64,000 nucleotides of DNA, from assembly GCA_018398765.1 (NCBI GenBank), contig JAHBMJ010001483.1, forward strand, positions 1 through 64,000, in the 5' to 3' direction. Numbering within the stretch: position 1 is the stretch's first letter; the number at the start of each line of letters is the position of its first letter. Of the stretch, positions 32,475-45,045 are shown in pieces. This DNA is from Chromera velia. Lineage: Eukaryota > Sar > Chromeraceae. The position numbers and the translations under genes were made by a program. Below the pieces are notes generated by a model that worked only from the letters and a program-made list of their open reading frames with translations, had not been told where the DNA came from and did no database searches.

Positions 32475-33509
32475 ATGCTGAGCACCGATGTATACGTTTC
32501 CCTGGACACTTTCTATCTGACACTCTTGATGACTTCTTTCTATGGAGTCATCAGAGATGCTGTGGGCACAGGCAATGTTTATGCTCTCTTGAGTGTGGCG
32601 GTTTTCTGCCTTTACGGCCTCCATGAGATCTGCCTCCTCCATTGGCATTTCCATAACTCGAGTAAGCACAAAATCGCCCGCATTCATGACCAGAACATCA
32701 AGGCAATCTGTCGTGCTCTCTCAAAGTTTCTCTGGGAGGGCGGGAGTGCAGAGAGCGTTGACGCCACCGTAAAGCAGAGCGAAGGGATTGTAACTCGACT
32801 GTTGACCATTCAGACCGAATACGTTTCGGAGCTCTTGTGCCTTTTTTGGTTGGAGGTGGGCAAGCTCACTGTGGGTGTTGCGGCCGTGGGCATCATTTCG
32901 TTTTTTTTCTTCGAGAGTGAGACTGAAGACCATGGCTCCGGGAGAGCATCCATGTCTGTCATGTTGGCCTTTGTGGTTCTCTTCACACTCCTTGACGGCT
33001 TGCGTCTCCTGTTTCTTTTTCTAGACGTCCAGTCGGGCATAGCGCTTGATGTGGAGCGCGTAACTTCATCAGAAGATTTTCTCCGAATAGAAATGTACCT
33101 CCAGGAATCCAAAACCAAAATGCTCCCGGAGGGCAGCTGTGTAGATGAGGTAGAAGAAACTGGGGATGACTGCGAAATGGCAACTGTCGGGGGGGGAACG
33201 GAAAAGAGTCGTGACACAATTGTCCAAGAGGCCCTTGAAACAATCACAAAGCAGTACGACAGGCTCTGCCGAAGCACTCCAACTAGGAATTCCAATGCAT
33301 TTGCGTCCCTCTGTTCGTCCTTCAAATTGAATTTGAAAGGCAGGAATCAGGAAGAGTGGCCGCCTGGGGGAGGGCTGTCATCTTCTTCCGAAAAGTCTCT
33401 GAGTGACCGACAGCCTCCTTGCAGCTGTTGGGGAAGGAAAGCGGAGACTCAGAGTCTTCACATTTCTTCAAATCTTTCTACTACGGGAACTTTCGGCCTT
33501 CCCCACTGA
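32475..33509 (+). CDS. Multi-pass membrane protein of unknown function
   Basis: Single open exon from ATG at 32475, 344 aa. Likely membrane segments lie at about 10-27, 35-57, 131-146 and 159-184. Between the second and third is a soluble helical segment (about 70-125) with charged residues. After residue 190 the protein is hydrophilic and acidic, then serine-rich, consistent with a long cytosolic or lumenal tail. No signal peptide or recognised family motif is seen. The last 40 residues follow an acceptor-like TTGCAG at about 33423, so the true 3' end could differ. Context gives no clue to function. Confidence 0.6.
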   Translation: MLSTDVYVSLDTFYLTLLMTSFYGVIRDAVGTGNVYALLSVAVFCLYGLHEICLLHWHFHNSSKHKIARIHDQNIKAICRALSKFLWEGGSAESVDATVKQSEGIVTRLLTIQTEYVSELLCLFWLEVGKLTVGVAAVGIISFFFFESETEDHGSGRASMSVMLAFVVLFTLLDGLRLLFLFLDVQSGIALDVERVTSSEDFLRIEMYLQESKTKMLPEGSCVDEVEETGDDCEMATVGGGTEKSRDTIVQEALETITKQYDRLCRSTPTRNSNAFASLCSSFKLNLKGRNQEEWPPGGGLSSSSEKSLSDRQPPCSCWGRKAETQSLHISSNLSTTGTFGLPH

Positions 33510-35210
33510 CAAGATCAATTCAAAGAAATCGGTTTGGAAGAGGTCCGCACCTAAAATCCGGACAAAATCTTGGTGACTTAGTGCGTAGAAAACCACCGAA
33601 TCACTCGAATGCGATTGCACTGCACCAGTGGAGATTAAGATCTGCTGAATATCAACGTCCGGTCATAATAGCCCGGCGGTCACTGTTATCTGAGCACCCG
33701 GACGAAGCCCTCAAATGTCTTAATTCAAGTAAAATCTGATTATTTGACCTTATGATCGATTACAAAGGCTAAAAACTATAGGCTCAAAGTCAATTACTAC
33801 TACATGACAATTGGGTACATGAAATCTTTAAAAAAGTTTTAATGATCATCTTCATTTCTAGCTTCATTTTTTTTATGTTTGAAAGAATATAAAGTCAGGT
33901 ATGAAGTCTAATTAGATCAAGTAGTGTAAGCCGTTATCATGTATATATGCTTTATCCTTCACTTAAGTCTACTTAAGTCAAAATTGCTACCACATTTAAC
34001 AGTTAAGTTTTATATAGGGCTAGATATAGGGTCTAGTACATGACTATAGGTATGAATGAATGAATGAATGAATAACTAAGCCGGTGGAGCTGAGCTCCTG
34101 GCAGGCTAACTTTTCCCTGCCTAACATTAGAAGTATCTAGCTAGCTCTGGATATGGATAACGATGGCGCATCATAGTCATAGTCATACTGTCATACTATA
34201 TGACTCTAGATTATTAATTTGTTAATTAATTTAATTATCAATTTTATATATAGACAGTGTAGCGGGGCATCCTAGAAAATAACAACTTTTCCCTGCCTAA
34301 CGTTAGAAGTATCCAGCTAGCTCAGAAGCTCTGGATATGGATAATGATGGCACGTCATAGTCATAGTCATAGTATATGACTCTAGATTGTTAATTTGTTA
34401 ATTAATTCAATTATTTAATTTATATATAGTGTTGACTAGTCAAAAATTCAACGTACTGAAATTTCTATCTTTTATTAGTATGATTAATCATTGATTGTGC
34501 TTGTTTATATTTTTATAATCTGATGAAAGGTATTAAGAAACCCGCTTTCAGAAAAATGAACAGACTGTTATTCTAGCTGTTATCAAAACAAATCAAATTT
34601 TAAAATTGGCTTGGAACAAGGCACACGACGAACTGAACAAGATGTTTCAATACCGTCATATTCTATATGCCAGTGTCACTGGCAGGAGAAGAGCAAGAAA
34701 AATGACCGCAGAAAAAAGTTGAAAGCAACAGCTGTGATGCTCCCAGGCCGAGCGCTTTGTCCCCGTTCCCCAACCACTTCTCTTCAACCTCACCAAGAGA
34801 AACTCTCAGCCGGACGCTTTACGAAAAAACAATTCCAGAAGCAATCCTGTCCTTGCATGTGCCCCCCTTCTCTGCTTGAAAATGTCGACCGACCATACTC
34901 AGTAGATCCACAGTAGTTCGATCAACTTGCTTCCGGGAACTTTGCACATTGCATCATTGGTCTTTCTTCCTTTCTTTCTTAACTTTTGCCTTTTCGGTTT
35001 TCCGCTTCTTCATTCTTCCCTGTTGCATCACACCCTTCCTCTTTACCCTCATTGTCTTCGGTGTGTCCACGTTCCGTCTTCCTTTTCTATTCCTCAATTC
35101 CTTCCTCCTTCCCTCCCTGCCTCCCTCCCCTTCCCACCTCTTCTTTTGACCTTTTTTTCTGTCTGCTTTCTCTCTCTCTCTCTCTCTTTCACACACACAC
35201 ACACACACAT

Positions 35211-35246
<36 letters not shown>

Positions 35247-35485
35247 GGAGACTGAGTTCCTCTCTCCAACCTATATATGCTTGTGATGCCCGTTTCTTTT
35301 CATCCCTTTCTGCATCCCGTCGGTCGTCTCATCCGTCCTCTCTGCCTCCCTCTCTACCATTCTCCTGTTTTGAATCCTGCGCGCTTCTCTCACTACGACG
35401 GTATGCTGCTCTCTCTCATTCCTCCCAACCCCTAAAAACAAAAGGCATCAATGTCAGACACATTCTTCAGGAAATACCTCCACTC
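33510..35485. other. AT-rich intergenic region with repeats
   Basis: Contains a GAATGAATGAATGAATGAAT run near 34054, a direct duplication at 34108-34430, and CT/CA/GA microsatellites at 35171-35247. A 101-codon plus-strand frame at 34611-34916 has no recognised domain and poor context. No gene is supported. Confidence 0.4.
34108..34430. repeat. Directly repeated dispersed element (two copies)
   Basis: Copies start near 34108 and 34282. Each contains TTTTCCCTGCCTAAC, AGAAGTAT, CTCTGGATATGGATAA, CGTCATAGTCATAGTCATA (or GCATCATAG) and a TTAATTTGTTAATTAATT tail. A third, more diverged copy is at 60561-60720. Confidence 0.8.
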
Positions 35486-38400
35486 TTAAAGACCCCCCTC
35501 TCTTTCCTCACCGCTGAGAAGGTCCACCTGTCCCGGTCCCAGAAGGCAGTTGTGCCCCCCCCTCCGGACCCATATCTTCACCGACTCGGATGAATATTCA
35601 ACAGGAGCGTGTGTCCCTTTTGCTGAACTGCCATCAGAGACCTTGTCTGCAGATTTCTTCGTCTTCCCCACACGAGCCTGTCCATTCTTCTCGTGAGTGT
35701 CTGACAAGGCCGATTTCGTTTCTCCTTCGTCGTTGTGCTCTTCGTATTTCTTCTTGCTCTTTTTCGATTTTTTCTTCTCGCCCATCACCGAGCCATTCGA
35801 TGATAACAGAGAGACGGAAATTGAAGAGACGAGAGGCGAAGGGAGAGGACAGGCGGAGGGAGGGGGAGAGGGAAGGACAGAGGCGCCCGGAGAAGAAAGC
35901 AGAAGGCCTCTCGCAGGATCTCCTTCTTCCTTCCTCTGGCCACATTCCTCCATCCTCCCACTGGCACCTGTCGACTCCCCTTGCTCCTCCTCTCGGCCTT
36001 CTTTCTCGATCAGCATCCTCCCAGAAACTCCCACTGCCGTCTCTCCTCCCAGACAAGAACTCCGACCTCTCACCGACGCATTCGTCGATGTGATCTGAGG
36101 AAGAGGAGGAGGTACTCGAAGGAGGAGATGTGGAGTCGGACAGCGAGTTGAGTCTGTGGAGGTGGTCGTCATGGGGTCAGTTGGAAAGGGGGGGTCTGGG
36201 AGATTCGGCGTTCCTTCTGGGGGGGGGATCATGGGGGGCGGGGGCAGCTGGGTAGGAAGGTGGGGAGACGGTGGGGGAATCGGGGGGGGGGTTGAGGCTG
36301 GGGGGGTCTCTCTACTCGAGCCTGCGTTGTCTGTGCAGGAGATTGAGGTAGGGCTCCACACTGAGAGTGTGCAGGGGCGGCTGGAATCTGAGACACGCCT
36401 CGGGTCTGTAGCGTCGTAGGCCCAACGGGTTCTCCCCCTATCTGCATGAGGTTTTGTGCGTGTCCTTCGAGATTGTGAGCGTACCTAATGGGCGGTGCAG
36501 AAGAACCTCCCCACCCAAAGCTCCCACTCGGAGCTCTTCGCGAGTGCCCCTGAAAGCCTTGAATGAAGTTTCTTGCGTGTCCCGTCTCCCCATTCCCACA
36601 CGCTGCTCTCTTCTCATAATCAAAAAAAGAGCCTCTCTCTCTTCCCCCCCCGCAGAACGAAGCCTCGGGGGGGAAATGTCTGTGTACATCGAAGGGACGC
36701 ACGACTGCAGGGGCCTTCTCAGGCAATCCCCCCAGCACACGCCCCCCCCACATCTCCTGGGCCTGCTGAGGCAGAGGAGGTGCTCTAGAAGGAAGCCCTG
36801 CGTCGTGAGGAAGTCTCCTTGGAGGTTCCTGAAACGGCAGTGCGAAGTTTTGTGCGTGTCCCGGGAACTTGTTTGTGATCTCTGATACCCGCCCCAACCT
36901 AGATGGACCGAACTGGTTTCCCCTTCCTGCAGTCTGACGCACGCCGTGACGGTCCCTTCTCTGGAAAAACCGAGCGCCTTGTGGGAGCGGGATCGGCTGC
37001 AAGGAGAGCGGGCAGGGCGAGATCATAAAAAAGAGAACTGAGACAAGAATGCGGACAGAAAGAAAGTAGAGGAAGCGAGAAAAAAAGCTGCATGGGGGGA
37101 AAAATTTCAAAGTCAGATCCATCTAGGGCAGGGGGACAGGCAAACACAAAAAATATATTTTAGGTGGTGTTGTCTTTTCGGGAGATCGAATGGCCAGAAG
37201 TGTATTGTTTTTTGCCGTCTACTCTCTCTACTGATGAATAGCACAACGGCCGGACAAGGAAAAAGGCAAGAGGCGAAAGAATTGGCCGTCTGCATGTGCA
37301 CACGTCATCTCTCACTTCTCGTCAGTAAAAGTGAAAGCAAAGCAATCACACTGCTGAAAACGTTAATTGGATCAGATTCATTGAAACAAATGGACTCCAT
37401 GCTTTCGAGTGCCGAAAAGTGCTTTCCTCTTTCAAAACAATCTTCCACTTGTATGTACATCAACAGAGACAGAAAAATTCCGTATGCAGTTTTTTGTTCT
37501 CAAGCTACTGGCCCTAACGAAGTTCTTCCCCTTCGGAAGTCCCGGGAGGTTCGGAGGGGGACGCGGAGGGAACCGATCAGGGGGTGGGGGGGGGATCCAC
37601 TCGCGTCTCCTTGATTGACCTTGAGATCTTCGAAGGCTCTCAACCAATTCTGCAACCGCACTCACGTCTCCAACTAAATTGAGCATAGACTGCAACGACT
37701 GTACGAACGGTCGAAGGTGTGCAGCCACAGAGGAAGAAGACGCAGGAATCGTCTCACCACCAGAAGGGGAGGGCCGCGCTCTTCTTTCAAATTGGAGGGA
37801 CTCGAGGAACTCCTGACTGCAGAAGACGGTCAAAGGTTCGGATGGAAAAGGAACGGTCCCGCATGGCAGATTTCGCATCGCCCCCCTGACCGCCTGAGCT
37901 GCCCCGCCTCTGCCCCTCACAGGCTCTTCTCTCATCACCACGCCCCTCCTCCTCATTCGCCTCTCGTCCTCCAACTCCGCCTCCTTCAAATCCACCCCGA
38001 CCTCCCAAAGAAGAGACGACAGGGAACCCCCCCCTCTGTCCCACGGAAGAGGGACCCCATCCAGTCGGCCTCCTCGATTGGCCCAGCACACAAAATGCAT
38101 CGCCTGCATGCATGCGGGGAAGAAGAAAGCGGGAGAAGAAAGACGAAAGAAACAGCAGACACCGTCAGTCAACCTTTCTCGGAGGAATCGAGTGCCAGCA
38201 GAGGAAGAAGACAAAAGAACAGCAAAAAAGGCTGAAGGAGCGGAGGGCAGGCAAAAAAAAAGGGGGATTTCGATGTGTGGACATCCAACCATTTCCGCCC
38301 CCTGCAGGTAGTTGTCAAATCTGGTCTTCAACCCCTTCATTTCATTTCTCGATCGTTATTGCCTCCCCTCCCCATGCATCACTTACTTCTTCAACGGACT

Positions 38401-39038
38401 TCACCACCACTTTGCACCTCCGTCCTCCCCTGACGCTCTTCATCTTTTCTGTCACCCACTCGACAGGAAGGCAGGAGGAGGAGGACAGAGAGTGACAGAC
38501 AAAACCCGCACACAGCGCTGCAGCCCCAGGGAGAGCCTCAGTCAACTCCAGCAGTCTCTGCAGAAGAGGAGAAAATGTGGAGGTTCACTTCGGCATCCAT
38601 CCGTGTTCGAATTAATGTTCTTCATATGGAACCTCGATCCATGCATCGGGAAACCAACCTCCACGCAACGCAGAGAGAGAAAGATCTTCATTTGCGGACG
38701 GCACCACAAGAATTGCCGCTACCTTGAGTCGATTATCAGAGTGAGAAGAGACCATTAACATCAGACGCATGAGTGTCAAGAGTGGAGAAATAAACAACTC
38801 GACGGAGCTTGCAAGAGTAGGAAGGAACAAAGTCCGACGGTACCCCGAGGCACCAACCAACCAACGGGGATGAAGAGGCCCGCCGGCAGGCAAATTCTTT
38901 GACCGACCGACCGACTGACTCCGTTCAAGGCAGCATGGGCAGAGCAGACAACCAGGGCGCCTGTTTGCTCAACGAAGATGCACTCCGAGAGTTGGCAGAG
39001 AAGACTCATCGAGTCTGGGAACACCTGCACGTGCACAC

Positions 39039-39071
<33 letters not shown>

Positions 39072-40637
39072 CACATGTGGAAAGTCAAGCAGTTGCTGAG
39101 TGAGACAAGCAGAGAAGACAAGACAAGACACATAAAAAAGGCACAGGGTCAGTAGATGGGCAAGACCCACGTACAGGGCAGAATTGGATTGCTTTTTCAA
39201 TGAAGGCATTCTTTCAGAAGTCCCAAAGGCAGAAAGAATTAGGAGATGAAGAACGCTCATAGACCCATGAATGAATTTGGCATTTGTACAAAGTGATCCG
39301 ATAGAACTGCTCTCTGTTTATTCAACCTCCCCATCGCTGGCTGTCTCGACTCGACTGACCGTCAGAGGGATTTGTGCTGCCCTCAAGCAGGCCTCCATCT
39401 GTCGGAGGTCTCCAACTCGAAGATCGGATGCGAGGATGAAGACAGCCAGACGACCGGGCGGAAGGCGGGGGAGAGGTGAAAGATCAGAAGCAGACGGAAG
39501 ATCCTCAAGAGGAGAAAAGGGGGAGGAGGTGGGGATCCGACAGGTTTGCGAAGTTTCTCTCCGGATTGTCTGGGAGGTAGGGCTGTGGATGGGATTTGGG
39601 AAAGGGTGAACAGGAGGCGAAGGGTGGTGGTTGTCTCCGCGTCTCTCGGTTGTTTCTTCAACGAATGGGGTGAACTGAAATTCCTCGGCCTCGTTCATCA
39701 GACTGTCACACTTCTTCTCACCTCCCTCTGTGTGTTGCTTTGCTTGCACAGTCGTTGCTCCAGTCCTCTTTCCACATTCCCCTCTGGCCAACCCCAGAGG
39801 AGGCCAGGAAGAGGGGGACAGATCCAGAGGATAAAGGGGTGGAGGAAGGTCGGGGCCTGCATGCGCGTCCACTCTGGACTGCAGACTGTCGTGCTCCTGC
39901 GCATCAGAGGCCGCTGTCTTTTTTGGAGACGAGCAGAAATGGGGCGTTTCCTCAGTTGCCAAAGGGAACTCAGAGGAGACACCCGGAATGGGAAGTCTGA
40001 GAGAGGACGACGGGGGTGGGACTCTGCAGGGGAGCCGTCGAAAGGCGTCCACCGTGGAGAGGCGCTCTCTGGAGGGATGGGAAGTCTCGAAGAAACGACT
40101 AACTTCCGGTGTTGCATTGGGCACCGGTGGTGTTGGAGGGGATTGGACTGTCGGGGGGAGATTCCTCTTTGGCGTCGAGCAACCTGAGGCCTGGAGGCGA
40201 GTCAGTGCCTCACTGCACGACGATGCATAATTAGGCAGAGTACAGGAATCACCATACGCGATGAAAGAAGGAAAGTAGACGGAGACTCACGCCAGCGCTG
40301 CACCCAGAGGAAGCACAAGTTGCGGTGGTCGTGTGAAGGACGGCATGAATCTCGAGTTTGTTGAAAAGTTCTGAGAGAGATTGGTACATTGTGAGGCTGC
40401 AACCTGGGCAGAATCCGGTGTTTGCGTGTTTGCAGGAGGCTTGGTGAAAAAACTAGAGTGACCCTCTGATCCATTCCGCAGCTGGTCTCTTCCCCTGGAA
40501 TCTGAGACAAGCACAGAACTCCGTCGAAATTGGGCGGGGCGCATTTTGCAAGAACCAAAACCAGAGGAAATTCTAAAAATCAGTGCCAAAGTCGAAATGA
40601 CGAAGGGATTCCATACACGCCCTTTCGGTGTCACCAA
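35486..40637 (-). CDS. Large multi-exon proline-rich protein, unrecognised
   Basis: Best exon chain on the minus strand: 40637-40291 (phase 2 out), 40212-39360, 39024-38920, an exon ending at 38723 (start unclear), 38557-38387, 38103-37519, and 36996 to about 36300 continuing to the stop at 35486. The junctions given are GT-AG and in phase. The N-terminal half is serine/proline-rich. The middle (exons 3-5) is helical and leucine-rich, perhaps HEAT-like. The C-terminal half is proline-rich with three GHAxN motifs (PGHAQNF, TGHARNF, EGHAQNL) and a basic KKKSKKSKKK patch. Between about 36361 and 36229 the frame must change, at a run of ten C, by a small intron or a sequence error. The first codon is not an ATG in the first listed exon, so a 5' exon is probably missing. 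I recognise no family. Confidence 0.5.
39042..39071. repeat. GGCA tetranucleotide microsatellite
   Basis: About seven tandem CAGG/GGCA units, immediately upstream of the 39024 acceptor on the minus strand, within an intron of the proline-rich gene. Confidence 0.85.
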
Positions 40638-41171
40638 CTGAATGAAGATCCTGGAACCCTTTCACGAAGGAGTCACTTCAAGATCATGGAAGACATGCAG
40701 TTCATTGCAGTTCCGAAGACTGTTTGTTGTCAATCAATTCCGGGCCCGCGCGCCCGACCGCGGATGCAAATACGCGGGCCGCCGGCGCCGCGCGCGCGCG
40801 CGGGCAAGGGGGGGGCGCGCGCGGCAGTCTGACTCCATGCATTGAATTTTGTTTGGATCGATTACTGCAAGATTCTGGATGATTCTGGCCTCCGCAGATT
40901 CGAACGCGATCGAGATGACTGCCGACTGGAGAATTCGACTGTCAAATTGGACAAAATGGGTAGCTGGCAGCTCAGACTGCTCAGTCGCAGCTGCAAGCAC
41001 AAGGCAGGAAGAGCAGCGCAGAGAGTGGTCATGGCAGTGATATCCAAGCAGGTGTGAGAAGCCTCTTGTCGGTCGCTTCAAGATCAATCAATTTATTGCA
41101 CGTAGACGGGGGCTCGGTTCGCCCAGTGAACGCGACACAGAAGACGTGGGCCTGTTCCTTAGGTGCATCTG
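40638..41171. other. Intergenic region between divergent genes, with a GC-rich island
   Basis: Between the minus-strand proline-rich gene and plus-strand PIG-P. 40740-40828 is a very GC/CpG-rich island (CGCGCGCGCG runs). It may be a shared promoter or contain 5' exons of either gene. Confidence 0.4.
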
Positions 41172-42359
41172 ATGACTGACTCGACAGAGGTTTACGGCTT
41201 TGTCAGCTGGATCCTGTCCTTCGTTCTCTACGGTCAGCTGTCGGACGCATTCAAGGCATCTTACATTTTTTTGTGGTTCCTACACCGCGCTGTGTATCCA
41301 GCTCAATTGAGTGAATCCTCTTTGCAGGAATGTACTTCATCTGGGCGTTTGTTCCCGAGGAGGTGCTGCAGGACATGGGGATCACTTATTACCCGAGCAA
41401 GTCAGCAAAGCAGCGTTATTCCTTGTAAGGAGACGGCGACTCTCGCTGAGAGACGGCAAAGTGCCATGCTGTCTTGTCTTTCCTGCACGGTGCCTCGGTT
41501 TCTTTATTTCTTCCTCTCGTCGTCTAATCTCTTTGGTGCCTGTGACTTCCTGAAGTTGCGGGAGAAACTTTTTTCAAGAGCGCGTGCCTCTGCGAAGGTA
41601 TATCATATCCCCATCCACGTAGGGCAATTTAATACGATTTGATTGTCTGGTGTTTTCCTATTACAATCTTCATCACAATTGCTCGTTTGACGAAGGTGTA
41701 GACCTGCTGCGTAGCGACACTATGTCTCCAGTAAGGCTGCCGGATTGCCTTGCCACCTGCCAGTGCTCTTCTGGATGCGTTAATGCGAATGCGAATGCGA
41801 ATATAAGTAAATGCACATGCAGGTACTGGGCGCTTGCCATTCCTACCTACGCATGTGTGACTCTCGTGACGGTCATCGTTGCATACAACGCACTAAATTT
41901 GATCGCAACACAACCACTGACCTCCCCCAACCTTCTCTTTGGTGAGTCCGTGAAGCGTTTTCTTTCGGCTTGTCTTGGGGTGAGACTGTATTCGTGAATT
42001 TCTGAAACAAGAAAACAACGAGGGCCACGCCTGTCTGGCCGCCCCCCTTTCTCTCTGTCCATCCGTTGCTCAGGTCTTCTATCTCGAAAAGGCAAAGAAA
42101 ATGGACCGAAGATTCGTCTCAGCTCGCCACCTTTCTCCCCTTTTGCCCTTTTCACTTCTGCTCCCTTCGTCTGCTTTTGTTTCCTCTCACCCGTTCGTTC
42201 GGCCGTCCCTCTGTCTATCTCTGACCCCGACCGTCCCCAAATACGTAACTGTGCCATTTCTTTAACAGGCGTCCCCTTATCTTTCCCCCACTCTGTCCGT
42301 CCCCTCTTCATTAAGCAATAATGCGAGCCCGTGCTTGTACGGCTGTGTGTGTCTCTGTG

Positions 42360-42394
<35 letters not shown>

Positions 42395-43309
42395 CTGTCT
42401 GTCCGGCCGTCTGAAGAAGGGGAAAAAAGAAACATTCAGGCTCTTTATCTGCGGTGGTTCTTCCTTTCTTTCCCTCTTTCTTGCTTTCTTTCTCTTTCTC
42501 CCGCTCCCTCTCTCTCTCCCCCTCTCTCCCCCCCCCCTTCTCTCCTTCCTTTTTCCTGCTATCTTGTCTATTTTTGTCTGTTTCGTTTTTGTCTGCCTTT
42601 CAAAGAAAAGAGAAGCGTAGTCATCGAATCTGTGGTCCTTTCTGTTTTCGTGAGATGGAAAAAAGGGAAAAAGAAGTCATGTAGTCTGCTCGCCTGCCTT
42701 TCTTTTTGTCTGTCTGTCTTTATTCATTCACTCATTCATCTGCAAATGTATTGATCTCGTCAGTCCTTGACGGATCTCTTTCTCCGTCTTTTTCTCAATT
42801 CTTTTTTTCTTTTCTCACACCTTTTCCCCTGCCCCCCTTCATTTGTTCTTCCGTCTCCTCCTTCTGCAGACAAGTGCACGCGGGTTCCGACTGAGGGTGA
42901 CCCTCCCGGTTCCATCCCGGCAGCCAGGGACCTCCCTCTCTCAGAGGTCAACAGGCTGATGTTCTCAAGCTCGGAAGGGGACGTGTGGAAATTCATCCTG
43001 AAGCCATTGGAAGAAGCCATCGCACAGCAGATAGCGGCATCCACACAAGCCGCAGGGGGCGGGCGAGCAGCGGCGGCCGGATTGACTGTATCTCCAACGC
43101 ATAGCGAGCCCTGCGTCCCTGCGGAGCCCCATTTGCTGGATGGATGGGAGGACGAGCCCCCTCCCACTGGTGAGGTAGACACGCAGTCTATTCAATCTGA
43201 CAGCGGCATCCGAAGAAGAATAGTTCGTGCCACTCTCTCCTCAAAGCACACAGAAGAGGAAGAGCTTGCGCATGAGGGACAACCAGTGACACGGGGTCGC
43301 GTTTGGTGA
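41172..43309 (+). CDS. PIGP: PIG-P, subunit of GPI N-acetylglucosaminyltransferase
   Basis: Four exons: 41172-41232, 41328-41400, 41823-41941 and 42870-43309. Phases 1, 2 and 1 all match and junctions are GT-AG, giving 230 aa. PIG-P is an accessory subunit of the ER complex that transfers GlcNAc to phosphatidylinositol, the first step of GPI-anchor synthesis. Evidence: YGFVSWILSFVLYG joins MYFIWAFVPEEVL in the first membrane hairpin. GITYYPSK then joins YWALAIPTYACVTLV, and the YYPxKYWA signature is restored exactly across the intron. After the second helix come ATQPLTSPN and ARDLPLSEVNRLMF, the conserved C-terminal family motif. The protein then continues for about 100 residues of alanine/glycine-rich and acidic sequence not usual in this family. 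Intron 3 is long (928 bp) and pyrimidine-rich. Confidence 0.93.
42368..42394. repeat. GT dinucleotide microsatellite in PIG-P intron 3
   Basis: About 13 GT units within the third intron, followed by a long CT-rich stretch. Confidence 0.85.
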
Positions 43310-45045
43310 ATTTCGCTAGGAATTTTGGACGTGTTCTGTCTATTCTTTTTGTTGGCAAACTTTTCAACTAGCTTTTTAAATTTTGAGCTTCAGGTCTAGC
43401 TTCAGGTTTGAGTTGCAATATTTGATATGTTTTAGGACACATTACTACTCGTAAAGTGTCATACACTTGCACTAAAGCCTAGACTAAAGCACTTGCATAG
43501 TATACATATGATACTAGGTATGATATAAAGCGGGTTACTAGGCTGAGTCTCGGTATGAACCGAGTGGGAGATAGATATACAAGGGGCTAGACAAGGGGTG
43601 CTTATTTGCTGTCCTGACCCCGTTCATTCCTCGACCTGCTTAGAGTTGTAAAATAATTGGCTTAGCCATTGGCTTAGCTAGTCAAAGGTTATTTGTTGGC
43701 TTAGCCAATGTTAGTGCTAACTAATGCTAAAAGTGTTAAGTGTATATTGGTTACTGTTTATTACTTGTTTTGGTAAGTATGTTCTGTTTGTATGAGTAAA
43801 AGAAACGAGGTTAGATGGGGAAGAATTAAAAGTTGTTTTGCTTCTGCAAAGGCCTATGCCCTTTAGGGCAGAAGTCTTTGTAGAGGCGGGGGCCGAGGGG
43901 TTCGAGGGGAGGGCCTAGCCCCTGGGAAGAAAAAAATTTTTTAGGGGTCATTTCCCCTTAGAAAACAAGCTTTTTTATAGATGAATTTCGATTTAGTATC
44001 GTAAGAAACATGTTTGAGTGTTTAGCTAACTTCAGCCAATCAGCCAGCCAAAGACTCTTTCAACTTTAAACTATCAGTTTTTAGCTTAGCTTTAGTGCTA
44101 AATCAATTTAACATCTCTGACCTGGTCCTGGTCCCGTCACCGGCTTTGGCATGCTTTTGTCCCCTTTCATCCTTTTCGTGATCATAAACGCTTTAATTTC
44201 AACTCACAAACGAAAAAAGGGCAGTTAATATGTAGTAAACTAAGTGAACCAACACTAATCACTATAGACTGATCAATCATATATCAATAAAAATTTTGGG
44301 TACTTTAATGGTACTTTAATGTACTTTTATAGATCGAAATAAGAAGAAATAGGCCCCAATTTGCCCTTATTTACCCCATTTATACCCTAATTTCATAGAG
44401 TATGTACCTTAGAATAATTTTGTGGGTAGTTTTCTAGCTAGTTTTGTGAGTATGGTTACTATGGTACTAGGTTCAAAAACGAAAAAAGGTATAGTATAAA
44501 ACAAAAATTTACCTAACATTTTTAAGTATTTAACTTAGTTTTACCTTTTTTTGTATCTAGAGCTAGACCTAGAGTATTACCCATTATAAAAAGAATTATA
44601 TTTATATATATAGTACTAATTTAACTAAGATATTTCTTCAGCACTGGCAAATCTTTTTAAAAGTATTTTTGTATGGATGAAATGTCACATATAACGTTTT
44701 TTCTTATAAGCTCAGACATTCATTCTAGTACTAAGTAGTATAATTTTACTAATGTGTTTATTGTGCTACAATTTTTTTGAGATGATAGTAGTTACTGTAC
44801 TACTATATACATTTTATAAAAGACAGATGAGTAAAAAAAGTTTTGGGTAGTGTTTAAGTACCTTATTAAAGATAAAGTTTGGGCTAGAGTTGGGAGTAAA
44901 GTTAACCTAAAAGAATATATTAGCTTTCCATTCATTGGGATATGCAACAATCTATGCAACTAGTTTTTTGCCTTAAGCGTTTACTGGTGTAAGTCTTTCA
45001 ATCACCAAATTTAATCGAGGAGCCCTTTGTTCTGTGTCATCACTT
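43310..45045. other. AT-rich intergenic region, no gene seen
   Basis: Both strands are densely interrupted by stops. The sequence is rich in TTAGCTA, GGCTTAGCC and GTACTTT motifs that recur irregularly, suggesting decayed transposon or centromere-like AT-rich DNA. No inverted ends or target duplication could be located by eye. Confidence 0.45.

Noticed and set aside
39698-40117. Alternative minus-strand frame within exon 2 of the proline-rich gene
   Set aside because: Joining it to exon 1 in phase leads to an early stop. The other frame continues in phase through the next exon.
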